A stretch of 56,190 nucleotides of DNA from Prevotella sp. (GTDB lineage Bacteria > Bacteroidota > Bacteroidia > Bacteroidales > Bacteroidaceae). Both the position numbers and the translations under genes were made by a program. This document shows, piece by piece, positions 44,610 to 54,331 of this stretch (its first letter is position 1; every line of letters starts with the position of its first letter). The notes under the pieces are model-generated. The model saw nothing but the letters and a program-made list of their open reading frames with translations, had not been told where the DNA came from and did no database searches. The stretch spans positions 83,363 to 139,552 of the forward strand of contig JAFUDJ010000021.1 of NCBI GenBank assembly GCA_017459445.1, given 5' to 3'.

Positions 44610-46535
44610 ATGATGAAACAAAACAAAAGAATTATTGCGTTCGCCGTAATGTTGCTGATGGCCAGCACAGCATCAGCTTGGGACTTTATCTGGGACAACC
44701 TCTGCTACAACTACAAAGGAATGTCTACTGCAGAAGTTGTCGTTGTAGGTTGTATGAAAACAGGCAATGTCATTATCCCTTCCTCCGCTACTAATCCAAG
44801 CAACGGTCAGAAAGCTAGGGTAGTTGAAATATCCAATAGTGCTTTTGCTAATAAGACTGGCATAGAGATGCCTCCCTCTTCTCCTGCTATCGAATTCGCC
44901 GATGCCAATGTCAAGGCTATCTGCGTGGCTAACTGGGACACCAACAGCGACGGCGAACTGAGCGAGGCCGAGGCTGCGGCGGTGACGGACTTAAACCATG
45001 TGTTTGGCGAAAAGGCTATCACCTCATTTAACGAGTTACAATACTTTACAGGTTTGTCCATGATTGGTGATGAAGAGTTCTCTTTATGCGGTGACTTAAT
45101 GGAAATCAAACTCCCTGCTTCTCTTAGCACAATTGGTGAACGAGCCTTCTCTGGTTGTTGTAACTTGCAAAGCATTGAAATACCCGAAGCGGTTAGCGTA
45201 ATCGAGAATCAGACATTTGAGGGCTGCTCAAGGCTTACCAGCGTAACTCTTCCTGAAACGTTAACGAGAATAGGAGGTGGGGCATTTATGGGTTGCAGAA
45301 GTCTTGAGGACATTCATCTTCCTTCTTCGCTTATTACCATGTCGGATGCTTTCGATTTTTGTACAAGTCTAAGGTTTATATACATTCCCAAAGCGGTGAG
45401 ATATGTCAGTGCATTTAGAGAATGTACATCGCTGGAGTCTATTGTCGTGGATGCAGACAATCCTTATTTGGATTCTCGCAACGACTGTAATGCCATTATT
45501 GAGACTTCTACAAACAAGCTGATAGCAGGGTGTGGTAACACGGTAATCCCTGAGGATGTTGTAGCGATTGGTCAGATGGCTTTTGCGGGTATGACAGGAT
45601 TAAGTGAGGTTACTATACCGGATGGCGTCTATGACATAGGTTTTGATGCTTTCCAAGGTACAACATGGTACAATAGCCAACCTGACGGATTGGTCTATGC
45701 AGGAAAGGTGGCCTATCGTGTAAAGGGACAAGTGACGAACGGAACCGACATAGTACTACGTGAAGGGACAAAGGGTATAGCCGAATATGCCTTTGAAGAT
45801 GATTATTGCGTCGGGCCGGCATCAATTACCATCCCAGAGAGAACTATTCTTCATGTTCCCTATGGCAGCAAAGAATCTTATGCGGAGCATAAAGCATGGG
45901 GGCGGTTCAAGGAAATTGTAGAGATGGAGCCAGAAGGCATTGATGTGACCGACATCACTGCACTCGACAACGTGATTTACATCGAGCCAATGGAAGCAAG
46001 GACAGGTGCAGAGGCCACCATCTCGCTGAAGATGAAGAACACGGCAGCTATTCGTGGCTTCCAGTTCGACCTGTGTCTGCCGGAAGGCGTGACGGTGGTC
46101 AAGAGCAGCAAGGGCAAGATACAGGGGGCGCTGAGTGCTGGTCGCCTGCCTGACGAGGATGAGCATACGCTGACATTCAGCGAGCAGCCGGACGGGGCCA
46201 TCCGTTTTCTGTGCAGCTCGCAGTATGACGAGACGTTCACGGGCCATGACGGAGAGATAGCTACGTTGCAGGTGAATATCGCTGAGGATATGGAGGACGG
46301 CGACTATCCTATCCTGTTGAAAACTATGAAGCTGACGGAGACGGACATCAGCAAGTTCTATGAGTACGAGCTGGTGGAAACGACAATGACAATCAGCGAG
46401 AATACCGGGATAGCTGGAATTGAGGAAAAGAGGAGTGTGGGAAAAGAGACATTCTTCAACCTCGCTGGTCAGCAGACGGTGACTCCAGGCAAGGGTGTGT
46501 ATGTCGTAGGTGGCAGGAAAGTTCTTGTCAAATGA
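44610..46535 (+). CDS. BspA-like leucine-rich-repeat surface protein
   Basis: A 641-residue exported protein. Order: signal peptide (to about residue 23), an EF-hand/dockerin-like calcium loop DTNSDGELSEAEAAAV (about 110), LRR_5 repeats (about 140-400, e.g. LPASLSTIGERAFSGCCNLQ and IPEAVSVIENQTFEGCSRL), a cohesin-like beta domain (about 455-600, ATISLKMKNTAAIRGFQFDL), and a C-terminal module FFNLAGQQTVTPGKGVYVVG. BspA proteins bind host matrix and other bacteria. The C-terminal module resembles type IX secretion signals, which would fit porQ and the PorE-like gene here; this is inference. The 5' half is A+T-rich, the 3' half closer to core genes. Confidence 0.88.
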   Translation: MMKQNKRIIAFAVMLLMASTASAWDFIWDNLCYNYKGMSTAEVVVVGCMKTGNVIIPSSATNPSNGQKARVVEISNSAFANKTGIEMPPSSPAIEFADANVKAICVANWDTNSDGELSEAEAAAVTDLNHVFGEKAITSFNELQYFTGLSMIGDEEFSLCGDLMEIKLPASLSTIGERAFSGCCNLQSIEIPEAVSVIENQTFEGCSRLTSVTLPETLTRIGGGAFMGCRSLEDIHLPSSLITMSDAFDFCTSLRFIYIPKAVRYVSAFRECTSLESIVVDADNPYLDSRNDCNAIIETSTNKLIAGCGNTVIPEDVVAIGQMAFAGMTGLSEVTIPDGVYDIGFDAFQGTTWYNSQPDGLVYAGKVAYRVKGQVTNGTDIVLREGTKGIAEYAFEDDYCVGPASITIPERTILHVPYGSKESYAEHKAWGRFKEIVEMEPEGIDVTDITALDNVIYIEPMEARTGAEATISLKMKNTAAIRGFQFDLCLPEGVTVVKSSKGKIQGALSAGRLPDEDEHTLTFSEQPDGAIRFLCSSQYDETFTGHDGEIATLQVNIAEDMEDGDYPILLKTMKLTETDISKFYEYELVETTMTISENTGIAGIEEKRSVGKETFFNLAGQQTVTPGKGVYVVGGRKVLVK

Positions 46536-46550
46536 CAAGTGGTTGACTAA

Positions 46551-46587
46551 TTTGGAGGCTTCAAATGATTCTATTGAAGCCTCCAAA
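46551..46587. terminator. Hairpin after the BspA-like gene
   Basis: TTTGGAGGCTTCAA (46551-46564) pairs with TTGAAGCCTCCAAA (46574-46587), 14 bp perfect. No T-run follows, but the position between convergent genes supports termination. Confidence 0.65.
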
Positions 46588-46615
46588 CGTCATAAGATGA
46601 TTCTAAAGCCACTGC

Positions 46616-47233
46616 CTATTCGTCCAACAACAGCACGGTAGCGCTGCGGGCAGCCTGGGCACCCATGACCAGAACCTGTGCAATGTCGGCGGTCTTTGAG
46701 GGACCACTGATAAACGTTCCGTAGCCGTATTCGTCGAACAGGTCGACGCCGCTCTTGGCATCGTGCTGGGCAATACGGCGGTAGGCTTCGTGCATGTTAT
46801 TGACTATCTGCGACTTCGGCAGCAGGATAATCAGATTCTCGGAGATGAAGCAGACGGCTTTCTCCTTCATCTGCTGCGGAATCCAGATGCAGGCGTTCTC
46901 TGCAACACCGAACATGCCTCGGATGACCCCCACGTCAGTACCATTCAGGTCGCGGGCTCGCCCAACCTCGTCAGGATTACGTGTGGCAATGGTAATCTCG
47001 GGCAGGTTCGAGGCTATCTCCTTGGCATCGGGGTACAACTCGCGGATGAGCTCGTTGATGTCGCGGCCTTTTTCCACCTCGATGGCATTGCCGCCCACGC
47101 TCTTCACCATATTCATAAACTGCAACAACGGGTCAGGGTAGGTGATGGCCTTGATGTCGCTCAGGTCGGGCATGTCGAATTGCTCGCGGATGTTCGCCCG
47201 ATATTTTTTCAGTATGTCTTCTTTGCTGCTCAT
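46616..47233 (-). CDS. lutC: Lactate utilization protein LutC
   Basis: A 205-residue LUD-domain protein, subunit C of the LutABC L-lactate oxidation complex. It has YPDAKEIASNLPEI, RDLNGTDVGVIRGMFGVAEN and FISENLIILLPKSQIV, and the C-terminal FISGPSKTADIAQVLVMGAQ, where GPSKTADI is the family fingerprint. The gene order lldP-lutA-lutB-lutC on one strand indicates an operon. The 76-base gap before it is filled by ATCGAAATATCG repeats. Confidence 0.93.
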   Translation of the reverse strand: MSSKEDILKKYRANIREQFDMPDLSDIKAITYPDPLLQFMNMVKSVGGNAIEVEKGRDINELIRELYPDAKEIASNLPEITIATRNPDEVGRARDLNGTDVGVIRGMFGVAENACIWIPQQMKEKAVCFISENLIILLPKSQIVNNMHEAYRRIAQHDAKSGVDLFDEYGYGTFISGPSKTADIAQVLVMGAQAARSATVLLLDE

Positions 47234-47309
47234 AATCTTTTCGATTTACGATGTTTCGATATTTCGAAGTTTCGATGTTACGAAGTTTCGATATTACGAT
47301 ATTTCGACA
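47234..47309 (-). repeat. Degenerate tandem repeat in the lutC leader
   Basis: At least six units of the type ATCGAAATATCG / TTCGAAAC fill the gap from lutB stop to lutC ATG on the coding strand. A shorter version of the same family precedes lutB (48675-48718). Confidence 0.75.
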
Positions 47310-48674
47310 CTATAGTTCCTTGACGATTTCGTGGAACGGTTTCTTGGGGAACTTCATCATGTCGTGGCCGTCAGCCCAGGGATTCAGACCGCAGTTGATG
47401 ATAGGCGAGGGGATGATGTTGGCCCAGTGGGCAAGTCCCGTTCCGAAGTTATAGAGCCCTGGCGAACCGTAGAGTATGCTCATGCCTTTACACATCAGCT
47501 TCTTCTCAGGATTGGCTGTGCCAAACTCGTCGAGTTGCTGGCGCCACTGGTAAATCTGGTCGCCGAGGTTCACCTTCACGGGGCAGACGCTCTGACAACT
47601 TAGGCACAATGTACAGGCAGAGACGTTTCCGCTGTGAGCCTGCTTGTCGCGCAACATGCCGAGGTTGATGCCGATGGGGCCGGGGATGAAGTAGCTGTAC
47701 GAGTAACCACCGCTGCGGCGATAGACCGGACAGGTGTTCATGCACGAGCCGCAACGGATGCACTTCAGCGACTCCCAGTGTTCGGGGTTGGCTATCCACT
47801 CAGAACGGCCGTTGTCAACAAGGACGATGTGCATGTGGTGAGCCGTAGGACGTGCTTTGCGGAAGTGACTCGTAAAGGTCGTCGTAGGCTGGCCGGTGCC
47901 TGCACGGCAGAGCATGCGCTGGAAGACGGCCAGACATTCGTAGTTGGGGATGACCTTCTCCAGTCCGATGGCCACGATGTGTAGTTTCGGACAAGAGGTC
48001 GACATGTCGGCATTGCCTTCGTTGGTGCAAACCACGATGTCGCCCGTCTCGGCGATACCGAAGTTGGCACCCGTCATGCCGGCATCGGCGGTCAGAAACT
48101 CGTTGCGCAACGACAGGCGTGCACGGTAGGTGAGGTACGTGGGGTCGTGGTTGCCCTTCTCCTTCGAGATGCCTTTCTCCTCGAAGAGCTCGCCCACGTC
48201 ATCATGGTTCAGGTGGATGGCGGGCATCACGATATGGCTTGGCTTCTGTCCCTTCAGCTGGATGATGCGTTCGCCAAGGTCGGTCTCGACCACCTCAATG
48301 CCTTTCGACTCCAGATAGGGGTTCATCTCGCACTCTTCGGTGAGCATCGACTTCGACTTCACCATCTTCTTCACGTCGTGATTCTTCAGAATGCCGTAGA
48401 CGATTTCGTTGAACTCTTCGGCGTCCTTTGCCCAGTGAACCTCTACGCCGTTCTTCTCGGCATTGGTGGCAAACTGGTCGAGATACTCGTCCAGATGGGT
48501 GATGGTGTGACGCTTGATTTGTGACGCCTTCTCGCGCAACTGCTCCCACTCATCAAGACCGTAGGCCATGTTGTCGCGCTTCGTGCGAACGGCCCAGAAC
48601 GTGGCATCGTGCCAGTGGGCATATTGTTGGTTCTTTAAGAACTGCTTGGCTGCTTTGCTATGTGCTGTACTCAT
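47310..48674 (-). CDS. lutB: Lactate utilization iron-sulfur protein LutB
   Basis: A 454-residue LUD and ferredoxin-type protein, the electron-transfer subunit of LutABC. The N-terminal LUD part includes GITIxLHLNHDDVGELFE-like segments and LNHDDVGELFEEKGIS; two 4Fe-4S motifs follow at CIRCGSCMNTCPVYR (about 300) and CTLCLSCQSVCPVKV (about 355). Electrons probably pass to the quinone pool. It lies between lutA and lutC. Confidence 0.94.
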   Translation of the reverse strand: MSTAHSKAAKQFLKNQQYAHWHDATFWAVRTKRDNMAYGLDEWEQLREKASQIKRHTITHLDEYLDQFATNAEKNGVEVHWAKDAEEFNEIVYGILKNHDVKKMVKSKSMLTEECEMNPYLESKGIEVVETDLGERIIQLKGQKPSHIVMPAIHLNHDDVGELFEEKGISKEKGNHDPTYLTYRARLSLRNEFLTADAGMTGANFGIAETGDIVVCTNEGNADMSTSCPKLHIVAIGLEKVIPNYECLAVFQRMLCRAGTGQPTTTFTSHFRKARPTAHHMHIVLVDNGRSEWIANPEHWESLKCIRCGSCMNTCPVYRRSGGYSYSYFIPGPIGINLGMLRDKQAHSGNVSACTLCLSCQSVCPVKVNLGDQIYQWRQQLDEFGTANPEKKLMCKGMSILYGSPGLYNFGTGLAHWANIIPSPIINCGLNPWADGHDMMKFPKKPFHEIVKEL

Positions 48675-48718
48675 AATGATTCGTTATTTCGTTATTACGA
48701 TGCTTCGATATTTCTATA
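48675..48718 (-). repeat. Degenerate repeat in the lutB leader
   Basis: On the coding strand ATCGAAGCATCGTAATAACG-type units lead directly into the lutB ATG, A-rich with no Shine-Dalgarno, like those before lutC. Confidence 0.65.
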
Positions 48719-49480
48719 TCACAGCCCTGCGGCCAGAATCTCTACCACGTGCTTGAACTTGATGTTGAGGCCTTGCTTCTTGGCCACACCAGCCATGTGC
48801 ATCAGACAAGAACAGTCGGGGCCGGTGATGTATTCCGCACCCGTCTGCATGTGGCGCTCCACCTTATCCCTGCCCATCTGGGCACAGACGGCGGTCTCCT
48901 CGATAGAGAACATACCACCGAATCCACAGCATTCGTCGTGGCGCTTGGGTTCTACGACGTCGATGCCGTCGACCAACTGCAGCAAGTCCTTGATTTTGTT
49001 GAACGGAGCAACATGTTCCTCGCTGGGCGACGACAGTCCCAGTTCGCGCACTCCGTGACAGGAGTTGTGCAGGCTCACCTTGTGAGGGAACGTGCCTAAG
49101 CGGCGGTCTACCTTCACCACGTCGTGCAGGAACTCTACGACGTCCATACACTTCTTGGCCGTCTCGCATTCGTGTGTCCCGCTTGTTTCCTGGGTGATTT
49201 TATCGCCCAGCAGTCGCGGGTAATTAATTCTTACAAACGCCGTACAACTTACGCTTGGCGCTACCACATAGTCGAAGTCCTTGAACATCTCTTCAAACTT
49301 CTCGGCCAAAGGAATGGCCTGCTTCTCGAAGCCTGCATTGGCCATAGGCTGTCCGCAGCAGGTCTGTCGCTGCGGATACGTCACGTCGAGTCCCAGATGC
49401 TTCAGCAACTTGTACGTTGCCACGCCTACCTCAGGGTACACTGCGTCTACGTAACAGGGGATAAATAGTCCGATTTTCAT
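48719..49480 (-). CDS. lutA: Lactate utilization (Fe-S)-binding protein LutA
   Basis: A 253-residue protein with two cysteine-rich CCG domains, the LutA/GlpC/HdrB type that binds a non-cubane iron-sulfur cluster. Motifs: LFIPCYVDAVYPEVG at the start, QTCCGQPMANAG, SLHNSCHGVRELG, and HDECCGFGGMFSIEE, followed by DCSCLMHMAG. It acts with LutB and LutC in oxidising L-lactate to pyruvate. It follows lldP with 48 bases of TTAAAGGTAAAAAAG-type repeats in the gap. Confidence 0.93.
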   Translation of the reverse strand: MKIGLFIPCYVDAVYPEVGVATYKLLKHLGLDVTYPQRQTCCGQPMANAGFEKQAIPLAEKFEEMFKDFDYVVAPSVSCTAFVRINYPRLLGDKITQETSGTHECETAKKCMDVVEFLHDVVKVDRRLGTFPHKVSLHNSCHGVRELGLSSPSEEHVAPFNKIKDLLQLVDGIDVVEPKRHDECCGFGGMFSIEETAVCAQMGRDKVERHMQTGAEYITGPDCSCLMHMAGVAKKQGLNIKFKHVVEILAAGL

Positions 49481-49528
49481 ACCAGTATTTGTTAGTTTTT
49501 ACTTTTTTACCTTTTAACTTTTTTACCT
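49481..49528 (-). repeat. A-rich repeat in the lldP-lutA gap
   Basis: On the coding strand GTAAAAAAGTTAAAAGGTAAA-like units, related to those before cydB, fill the gap between the lldP stop and the lutA ATG. Confidence 0.6.
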
Positions 49529-51130
49529 TTAAATAACGTGCAGTCCGAGGAATACCATCAGGCCGTTCATCAGTATCCAGAAGATGGCAAACGGGAGCGT
49601 CTTGCGCATGATGTCACCGTCCTGACCTTCCATGTCGCAGGCTGCAGTGGCAATGGCAATACTCTGCGGCGACAGCAGCTTGCCACCCTCCGAACCGGCA
49701 CAGTTGGCTGCGGCCAGCCAGCTTGTCTCGTTGCCTGGAACACCGAAGAACTGAGCGTCGTTGACCAAGCCGAGCTGTCCTGCAGCGGCGGCTTGCAGTT
49801 TGCCGAACAGGATGTTGGCCGAGGTGGCAGAACCCGTCACAAACGTACCGATGCTACCGATAAGCGGTGCGAAGAAGGGATAGGCCGACCCCGTCATGGC
49901 AACCAATCCGGTGGCGATGGCAAGCGTCATGCCGGTATTGTTCATCAGCATGGCCAAGGCTACGAGGCAGCAGATGGTGATGGCCGTCTTCTGCAGGCCG
50001 TAGGCAGTTTTACCCAGCATCTTCATGAGTTTGCCAAACGACAACCCTTGAATCATGCCGCCAATGACGGCACCGAGGAATATCATAAGACCGGCATTGC
50101 TGAGCCAGCCGAACGAGAACGTGTTGCCGATGACCGGCATGTCGAACTTGGTGACCAGTGTTGACTTCAGCAGGTCGTTCATGGGCGGCACAATCTTGCT
50201 GCTAATGAGGATAAAGAAGATGATGAGACCGTAGACACTCCACGCCTTCAAGGTCTTCGCCATGCCGAAACGCTTCTTCTCGACAATCACTTCGTCGGCA
50301 GGATTCTCGTCGTGGATGAACAGCTTGTTATAGATAAGCATGGCGCAGATAGCGGCAACGGAGCCAAGGATGGCGGGTGTCTCCGGACCGAGGAAGTAGG
50401 CGCAGCAGAACTGCACGATGATGGAGAATGTTCCTACAAACAATGCCAGCGTCAGGTTCTTCACCACTTTCTTGCGGTCGGTCATCATCAGAATGAGGAA
50501 CGGTGTGATGTAGAACATGAGCGACAGCTGTAATATAATAAAGGTGGCTACCTCGCAAAGCATCTCGGGCGACGCCGTGCCGTCGGCTACTTGATTGGCC
50601 AGCGTCGTGGCAGGAAGACCAACGGCTCCAAAGCCTACTGCTACGGTGTTGGCTACCAGACAGATGACAGCCGAGAACATCGGTTTAAAGCCCAGTCCGA
50701 TGAGGATGGCAGCGGGAATGGCTACGGCCGTTCCGAAGCCGGCCATGCCTTCGAGCACACCGCCGAAGCCCCACGTCAACAGCAGTACCAGCAGGCCCTT
50801 GTCGGCTGTCAGTTGGATGAACTGAGTCTTGATGGTTTCAATCTCCTTGGTCTCTACCAGAATGTTGTAGCTAAAGATGGCACAGATGATAATGAGGATA
50901 ATCGGGAAACAGGCCTTGAGGAATCCCTCGACGACTGACCATAGCGTGATGCCATAGATACTGGTCTCCGCATACTTCTCGGGCACAATGCCCAAGGCCG
51001 GTGCAGCAAACAAGGCCAACAGGATGGTGACAACGAGAGTGATTAACGCGCTCTTCCAGCCTGACATCTTCAGGCCCATCATGAGAACAAAGAGCAGTAC
51101 AATAGGAATAACAGAAACAAGTGCTGCCAT
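49529..51130 (-). CDS. lldP: L-lactate permease
   Basis: A 533-residue inner-membrane lactate:proton symporter with about 13 helices. Family segments include LLLTWGFGGVLEGMAGFGTAVAIPAAIL, GFGAVGLPATTLANQVADG and GTFVTGSATSANILFGKLQ. It supplies lactate to LutABC and probably to the divergent FAD/Fe-S dehydrogenase. A promoter box lies about 45 bases upstream, and it is the first gene of lldP-lutA-lutB-lutC. Confidence 0.94.
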   Translation of the reverse strand: MAALVSVIPIVLLFVLMMGLKMSGWKSALITLVVTILLALFAAPALGIVPEKYAETSIYGITLWSVVEGFLKACFPIILIIICAIFSYNILVETKEIETIKTQFIQLTADKGLLVLLLTWGFGGVLEGMAGFGTAVAIPAAILIGLGFKPMFSAVICLVANTVAVGFGAVGLPATTLANQVADGTASPEMLCEVATFIILQLSLMFYITPFLILMMTDRKKVVKNLTLALFVGTFSIIVQFCCAYFLGPETPAILGSVAAICAMLIYNKLFIHDENPADEVIVEKKRFGMAKTLKAWSVYGLIIFFILISSKIVPPMNDLLKSTLVTKFDMPVIGNTFSFGWLSNAGLMIFLGAVIGGMIQGLSFGKLMKMLGKTAYGLQKTAITICCLVALAMLMNNTGMTLAIATGLVAMTGSAYPFFAPLIGSIGTFVTGSATSANILFGKLQAAAAGQLGLVNDAQFFGVPGNETSWLAAANCAGSEGGKLLSPQSIAIATAACDMEGQDGDIMRKTLPFAIFWILMNGLMVFLGLHVI

Positions 51131-51174
51131 AGGTTTTTAGTTATTGGGTAATAAATATTATTATATAAGTTTTG

Positions 51175-51205
51175 CAAATATACGAATAATCTTTGAATAA
51201 CCAAT
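51175..51205 (-). promoter_or_regulatory. Promoter of the lldP-lutABC operon
   Basis: The minus strand has ATTG (51202-51205), a 19-base spacer and TATATTTG (51175-51182). The -33 box keeps the core TTG. Confidence 0.6.
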
Positions 51206-51246
51206 CATTTTTTCAGAAAAAATGTGATGGATTGAGAATTTTGTCG

Positions 51247-51254
51247 TATCTTTG
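51247..51254 (+). promoter_or_regulatory. -7 box of the FAD/Fe-S dehydrogenase gene
   Basis: TATCTTTG lies 17 bases before the ATG at 51272. The -33 region is weak. Confidence 0.55.
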
Positions 51255-51271
51255 CGAAAAATCTGAAGACT

Positions 51272-54200
51272 ATGACTAATACTAAGAATCTTACAGCGCA
51301 GGCATATGCCGACTTGCTGAGTGACATCAGGCAGATTGTTCCGTCCGACCGCATCTATACCGATGAATTACGTACCCTTGGTTGGGGAACGGACGCCAGT
51401 TTCTATCGACAAATACCCCAACTGGTTATCCGAAGTGACAACGAGCAGGAAATTTCCCGCATCTTACAGGCTTGCAGGAAACATAAGCTGCCTTTTACCT
51501 TCCGTGCGGCAGGGACATCGCTTTCGGGACAGAGCTGTACGGACGCAGTGCTGATTGTAGCTGGCAAACACTGGGAGAAGTATGAGTTGGGGGAGAATCA
51601 GGACACGATACGTTTGCAGCCCGGTATCGTGGGCGCCAAGGTGAATGAAATCCTGAAACCCTATGGACGGGTGTTCCCGCCTGACCCGGCCAGCATTGGC
51701 TCGGCCATGGTGGGCGGCATCGTTGTCAATAATGCCTCGGGCATGAATTGTGGCGTGCATGCCAACAGTGACCGCATGATGGTGTCAGCCCGTATCATTC
51801 TGACTGATGGAACCATCCTTGACACGGGCGACGAGCAGAGTAGGGAGGCTTTCCGCAAGAGTCACCCGGAGTTTCTGGGAAAAATAGAGGATTTGCGCGA
51901 CAGGGTACGGGCCGACGAGGAATTAGCCTCGCGTATACGTACCAAATATTCTATTAAGAACGTGACGGGCCTGAATCTCCGCCCGCTGATAGCCTATGAT
52001 GACCCGTTCGACATCATTGCCCATTCGATGGTAGGGTCGGAGGGTACACTCGCATTTTTGGCAGAGGTGACCATGAAGACCCTCTTCGACTATAAGTATA
52101 AAGCATCGGCCATGGTGTATTTCCTTACGATGAAAGAGAGTTGTGAGGCCGTGGTGGCTATGAAGAAACTGAAGGCGGGCGACGAGGATTTGAAGATGAG
52201 TGCCGAGCAGTTGATGGTGAAAAGTGCTGAAATGCTCGATTACATGTCGCTCAGTTCTGTCGATGACCCTGTGTTCCTGCAATATAAGAAAGATGTGGAC
52301 GCTGGCAAAATCGAGGGAGTGAAACCTGGCGACTATCATCATTTGACGGCCATTCTGACAGAGACGAAGGGCGTGACCCATGAACAACTGTTGGAAAAGA
52401 TAGAGAAAATCAAGGAGTGCCTGGGACATTTCCGCCTGTATGTCCCAGCAGAGTTCACGGAAGACCCTGCCGTCTACGGTAAATACTGGGCCATCCGTTC
52501 GGGTATCTTCCCGTCGGTGGGTGGCACAAGGCCCATCGGCACGTCGTGTCTCATCGAAGACGTGGCATTCCCCATCGAGTGTTTGCCGGAGGCTACGGTG
52601 AAGCTACAGAAACTTATCGCCGACCATGGCTATAGCGATGCCTGTATCTATGGTCATGCCTTTGAGGGTAATTATCACTTTATCCTGAACCAGAGTTTCA
52701 AGAGCAAGAGCGAGGTTGACCGCTATGCCGAGATGATGCGTGATGTGGCTAAACTGGTGGTGGAAGAGTATGACGGCTCGTTGAAGGCTGAACACGGAAC
52801 AGGTCGTAACATGGCGCCGTTTGTGAAATACGAGTGGCGTGATAAGGCTTATGAGGCGATGAAGGAGCTGAAGGCTATTTTTGACCCTGACGGATTATTG
52901 AATCAAGGCGTCATCTTCAATGATGACCCGGAATGCTTCATCAAGTGTCTGAAGCCGCTGCCTGTGCTTGAGTTTGATTTCGACAAAGTGCCTGATGGCG
53001 GTAAGTACTTGATGGACCCCTCGCTCTCGACGGCCAAGGAAACTATTGAGCAGGTGAAGCGTGCCAATAAGTGTATTGAGTGCGGCTTCTGTGAGGTGAA
53101 TTGTATGTCGTGTGGGCTGACGCTGTCTTCCCGAATGCGCATTGCTGTACAACGGGAGATTCGGGAGTTGGAGGCTACGGGAGCTGACCCGGAGCGTGCC
53201 GCAATCCTTCGCAGACAGTATAAATATTATGGTGACCAGACCTGTGCTACGGATGGTCTCTGCTCGACCTCTTGTCCGATGAAAATCAATACAGGCGAGC
53301 TGACGCATCTCATTCGTCAGATGGATATGAATAATAATAAGGTGGGCTATCGTGTCGGTGAGTTTGCAGCCAATCACATGGCGGGCATCAAACAAGGACT
53401 GCGTGTGGTGCTCGACGTGGCACATTTAGGCCATGTTACCCTTGGCCCCACGCTGATGACCAGCGTCTGTAGGGGTATGAACAAGATGGGGCTTCCCCTT
53501 TGGACCACGGCGATGCCGAAGAAGAAACGGCAGCCTAATCCCTCGGACCTTACCCAGTTCATTATAGAGAAATCCATACCTCATAAAGAGGAGGAGCATT
53601 TACCACGGAGGGTCGTCTATTTCCCCAGTTGTATCAACCAGACGATGGGACAGTCCAGACAAGGCGGCAAGAGGCATGACTTGGTGGATGAGGTCATCCA
53701 GCTGATGGCGAAGGCAGGGTACGAGGTCATCTTCCCTGAAGGCATGGAGAAAATGTGTTGTGGACAGATATGGGAATCGAAGGGTATGCTCGATATTGCC
53801 GACCGCAAGAGTGCTGAACTGGAGGAGGCGCTGTGGAAAGCATCGGAAGAGGGACGCTATCCTGTACTGTGTGCACAGAGCCCCTGTCTCCACCGCATGA
53901 AGAAGGTGATGCACAAGATGAAACTCTACGAACCTGCAGAGTTCATCATGAAGTATCTCGTAGACCGTCTCGACTTCCATCCCATTGACCGTCCTGTCGC
54001 CTTGCATCTGACGTGTTCAACGCGAGAGATGGGGGTGGCGGATGACCTTATCGCGCTGGCTAAGATGTGCTCTCGCCGTGTCTATCTGCCTGAGGGCGTG
54101 GGGTGCTGTGGATTTGCGGGAGACCGTGGCTTCACCTTCCCTGAGATGAACAAATATGCACTTAGAAAACTGCGCCCGCAGATTGAGAAGAACCATATCG

Positions 54201-54331
54201 AAGTAGGCTATAGTAACAGCCGTACCTGTGAAATCGGTTTAGAGACCAATACAGGTATTCCTTATATGAGTATAGTCTATCTGGTTAACGAGTGTACTAC
54301 GGCCAAGAAGTCGTCAGAAGCCGCAGGGTAG
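51272..54331 (+). CDS. FAD-binding and (Fe-S)-binding 2-hydroxyacid dehydrogenase (YdiJ-like)
   Basis: A 1019-residue fusion. The N-terminal half is an FAD-linked oxidase (PFTFRAAGTSLSGQ, ASIGSAMVGGIVVNNASGM, HSMVGSEGTLAFLAEV, LKAEHGTGRNMAPFVKYEW). Then come 4Fe-4S segments CIECGFCEVNC (about 600) and CATDGLCSTSCPMKINTG (about 655), and a C-terminal CCG-type region with KMCCGQIWESKGM and GVGCCGFAGDRGF. Length and order match E. coli YdiJ (about 1018). Divergence from lldP-lutABC suggests D-lactate as substrate; D-2-hydroxyglutarate is an alternative. Its 3' end overlaps the convergent esterase gene by 18 bp. Confidence 0.9.
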   Translation: MTNTKNLTAQAYADLLSDIRQIVPSDRIYTDELRTLGWGTDASFYRQIPQLVIRSDNEQEISRILQACRKHKLPFTFRAAGTSLSGQSCTDAVLIVAGKHWEKYELGENQDTIRLQPGIVGAKVNEILKPYGRVFPPDPASIGSAMVGGIVVNNASGMNCGVHANSDRMMVSARIILTDGTILDTGDEQSREAFRKSHPEFLGKIEDLRDRVRADEELASRIRTKYSIKNVTGLNLRPLIAYDDPFDIIAHSMVGSEGTLAFLAEVTMKTLFDYKYKASAMVYFLTMKESCEAVVAMKKLKAGDEDLKMSAEQLMVKSAEMLDYMSLSSVDDPVFLQYKKDVDAGKIEGVKPGDYHHLTAILTETKGVTHEQLLEKIEKIKECLGHFRLYVPAEFTEDPAVYGKYWAIRSGIFPSVGGTRPIGTSCLIEDVAFPIECLPEATVKLQKLIADHGYSDACIYGHAFEGNYHFILNQSFKSKSEVDRYAEMMRDVAKLVVEEYDGSLKAEHGTGRNMAPFVKYEWRDKAYEAMKELKAIFDPDGLLNQGVIFNDDPECFIKCLKPLPVLEFDFDKVPDGGKYLMDPSLSTAKETIEQVKRANKCIECGFCEVNCMSCGLTLSSRMRIAVQREIRELEATGADPERAAILRRQYKYYGDQTCATDGLCSTSCPMKINTGELTHLIRQMDMNNNKVGYRVGEFAANHMAGIKQGLRVVLDVAHLGHVTLGPTLMTSVCRGMNKMGLPLWTTAMPKKKRQPNPSDLTQFIIEKSIPHKEEEHLPRRVVYFPSCINQTMGQSRQGGKRHDLVDEVIQLMAKAGYEVIFPEGMEKMCCGQIWESKGMLDIADRKSAELEEALWKASEEGRYPVLCAQSPCLHRMKKVMHKMKLYEPAEFIMKYLVDRLDFHPIDRPVALHLTCSTREMGVADDLIALAKMCSRRVYLPEGVGCCGFAGDRGFTFPEMNKYALRKLRPQIEKNHIEVGYSNSRTCEIGLETNTGIPYMSIVYLVNECTTAKKSSEAAG

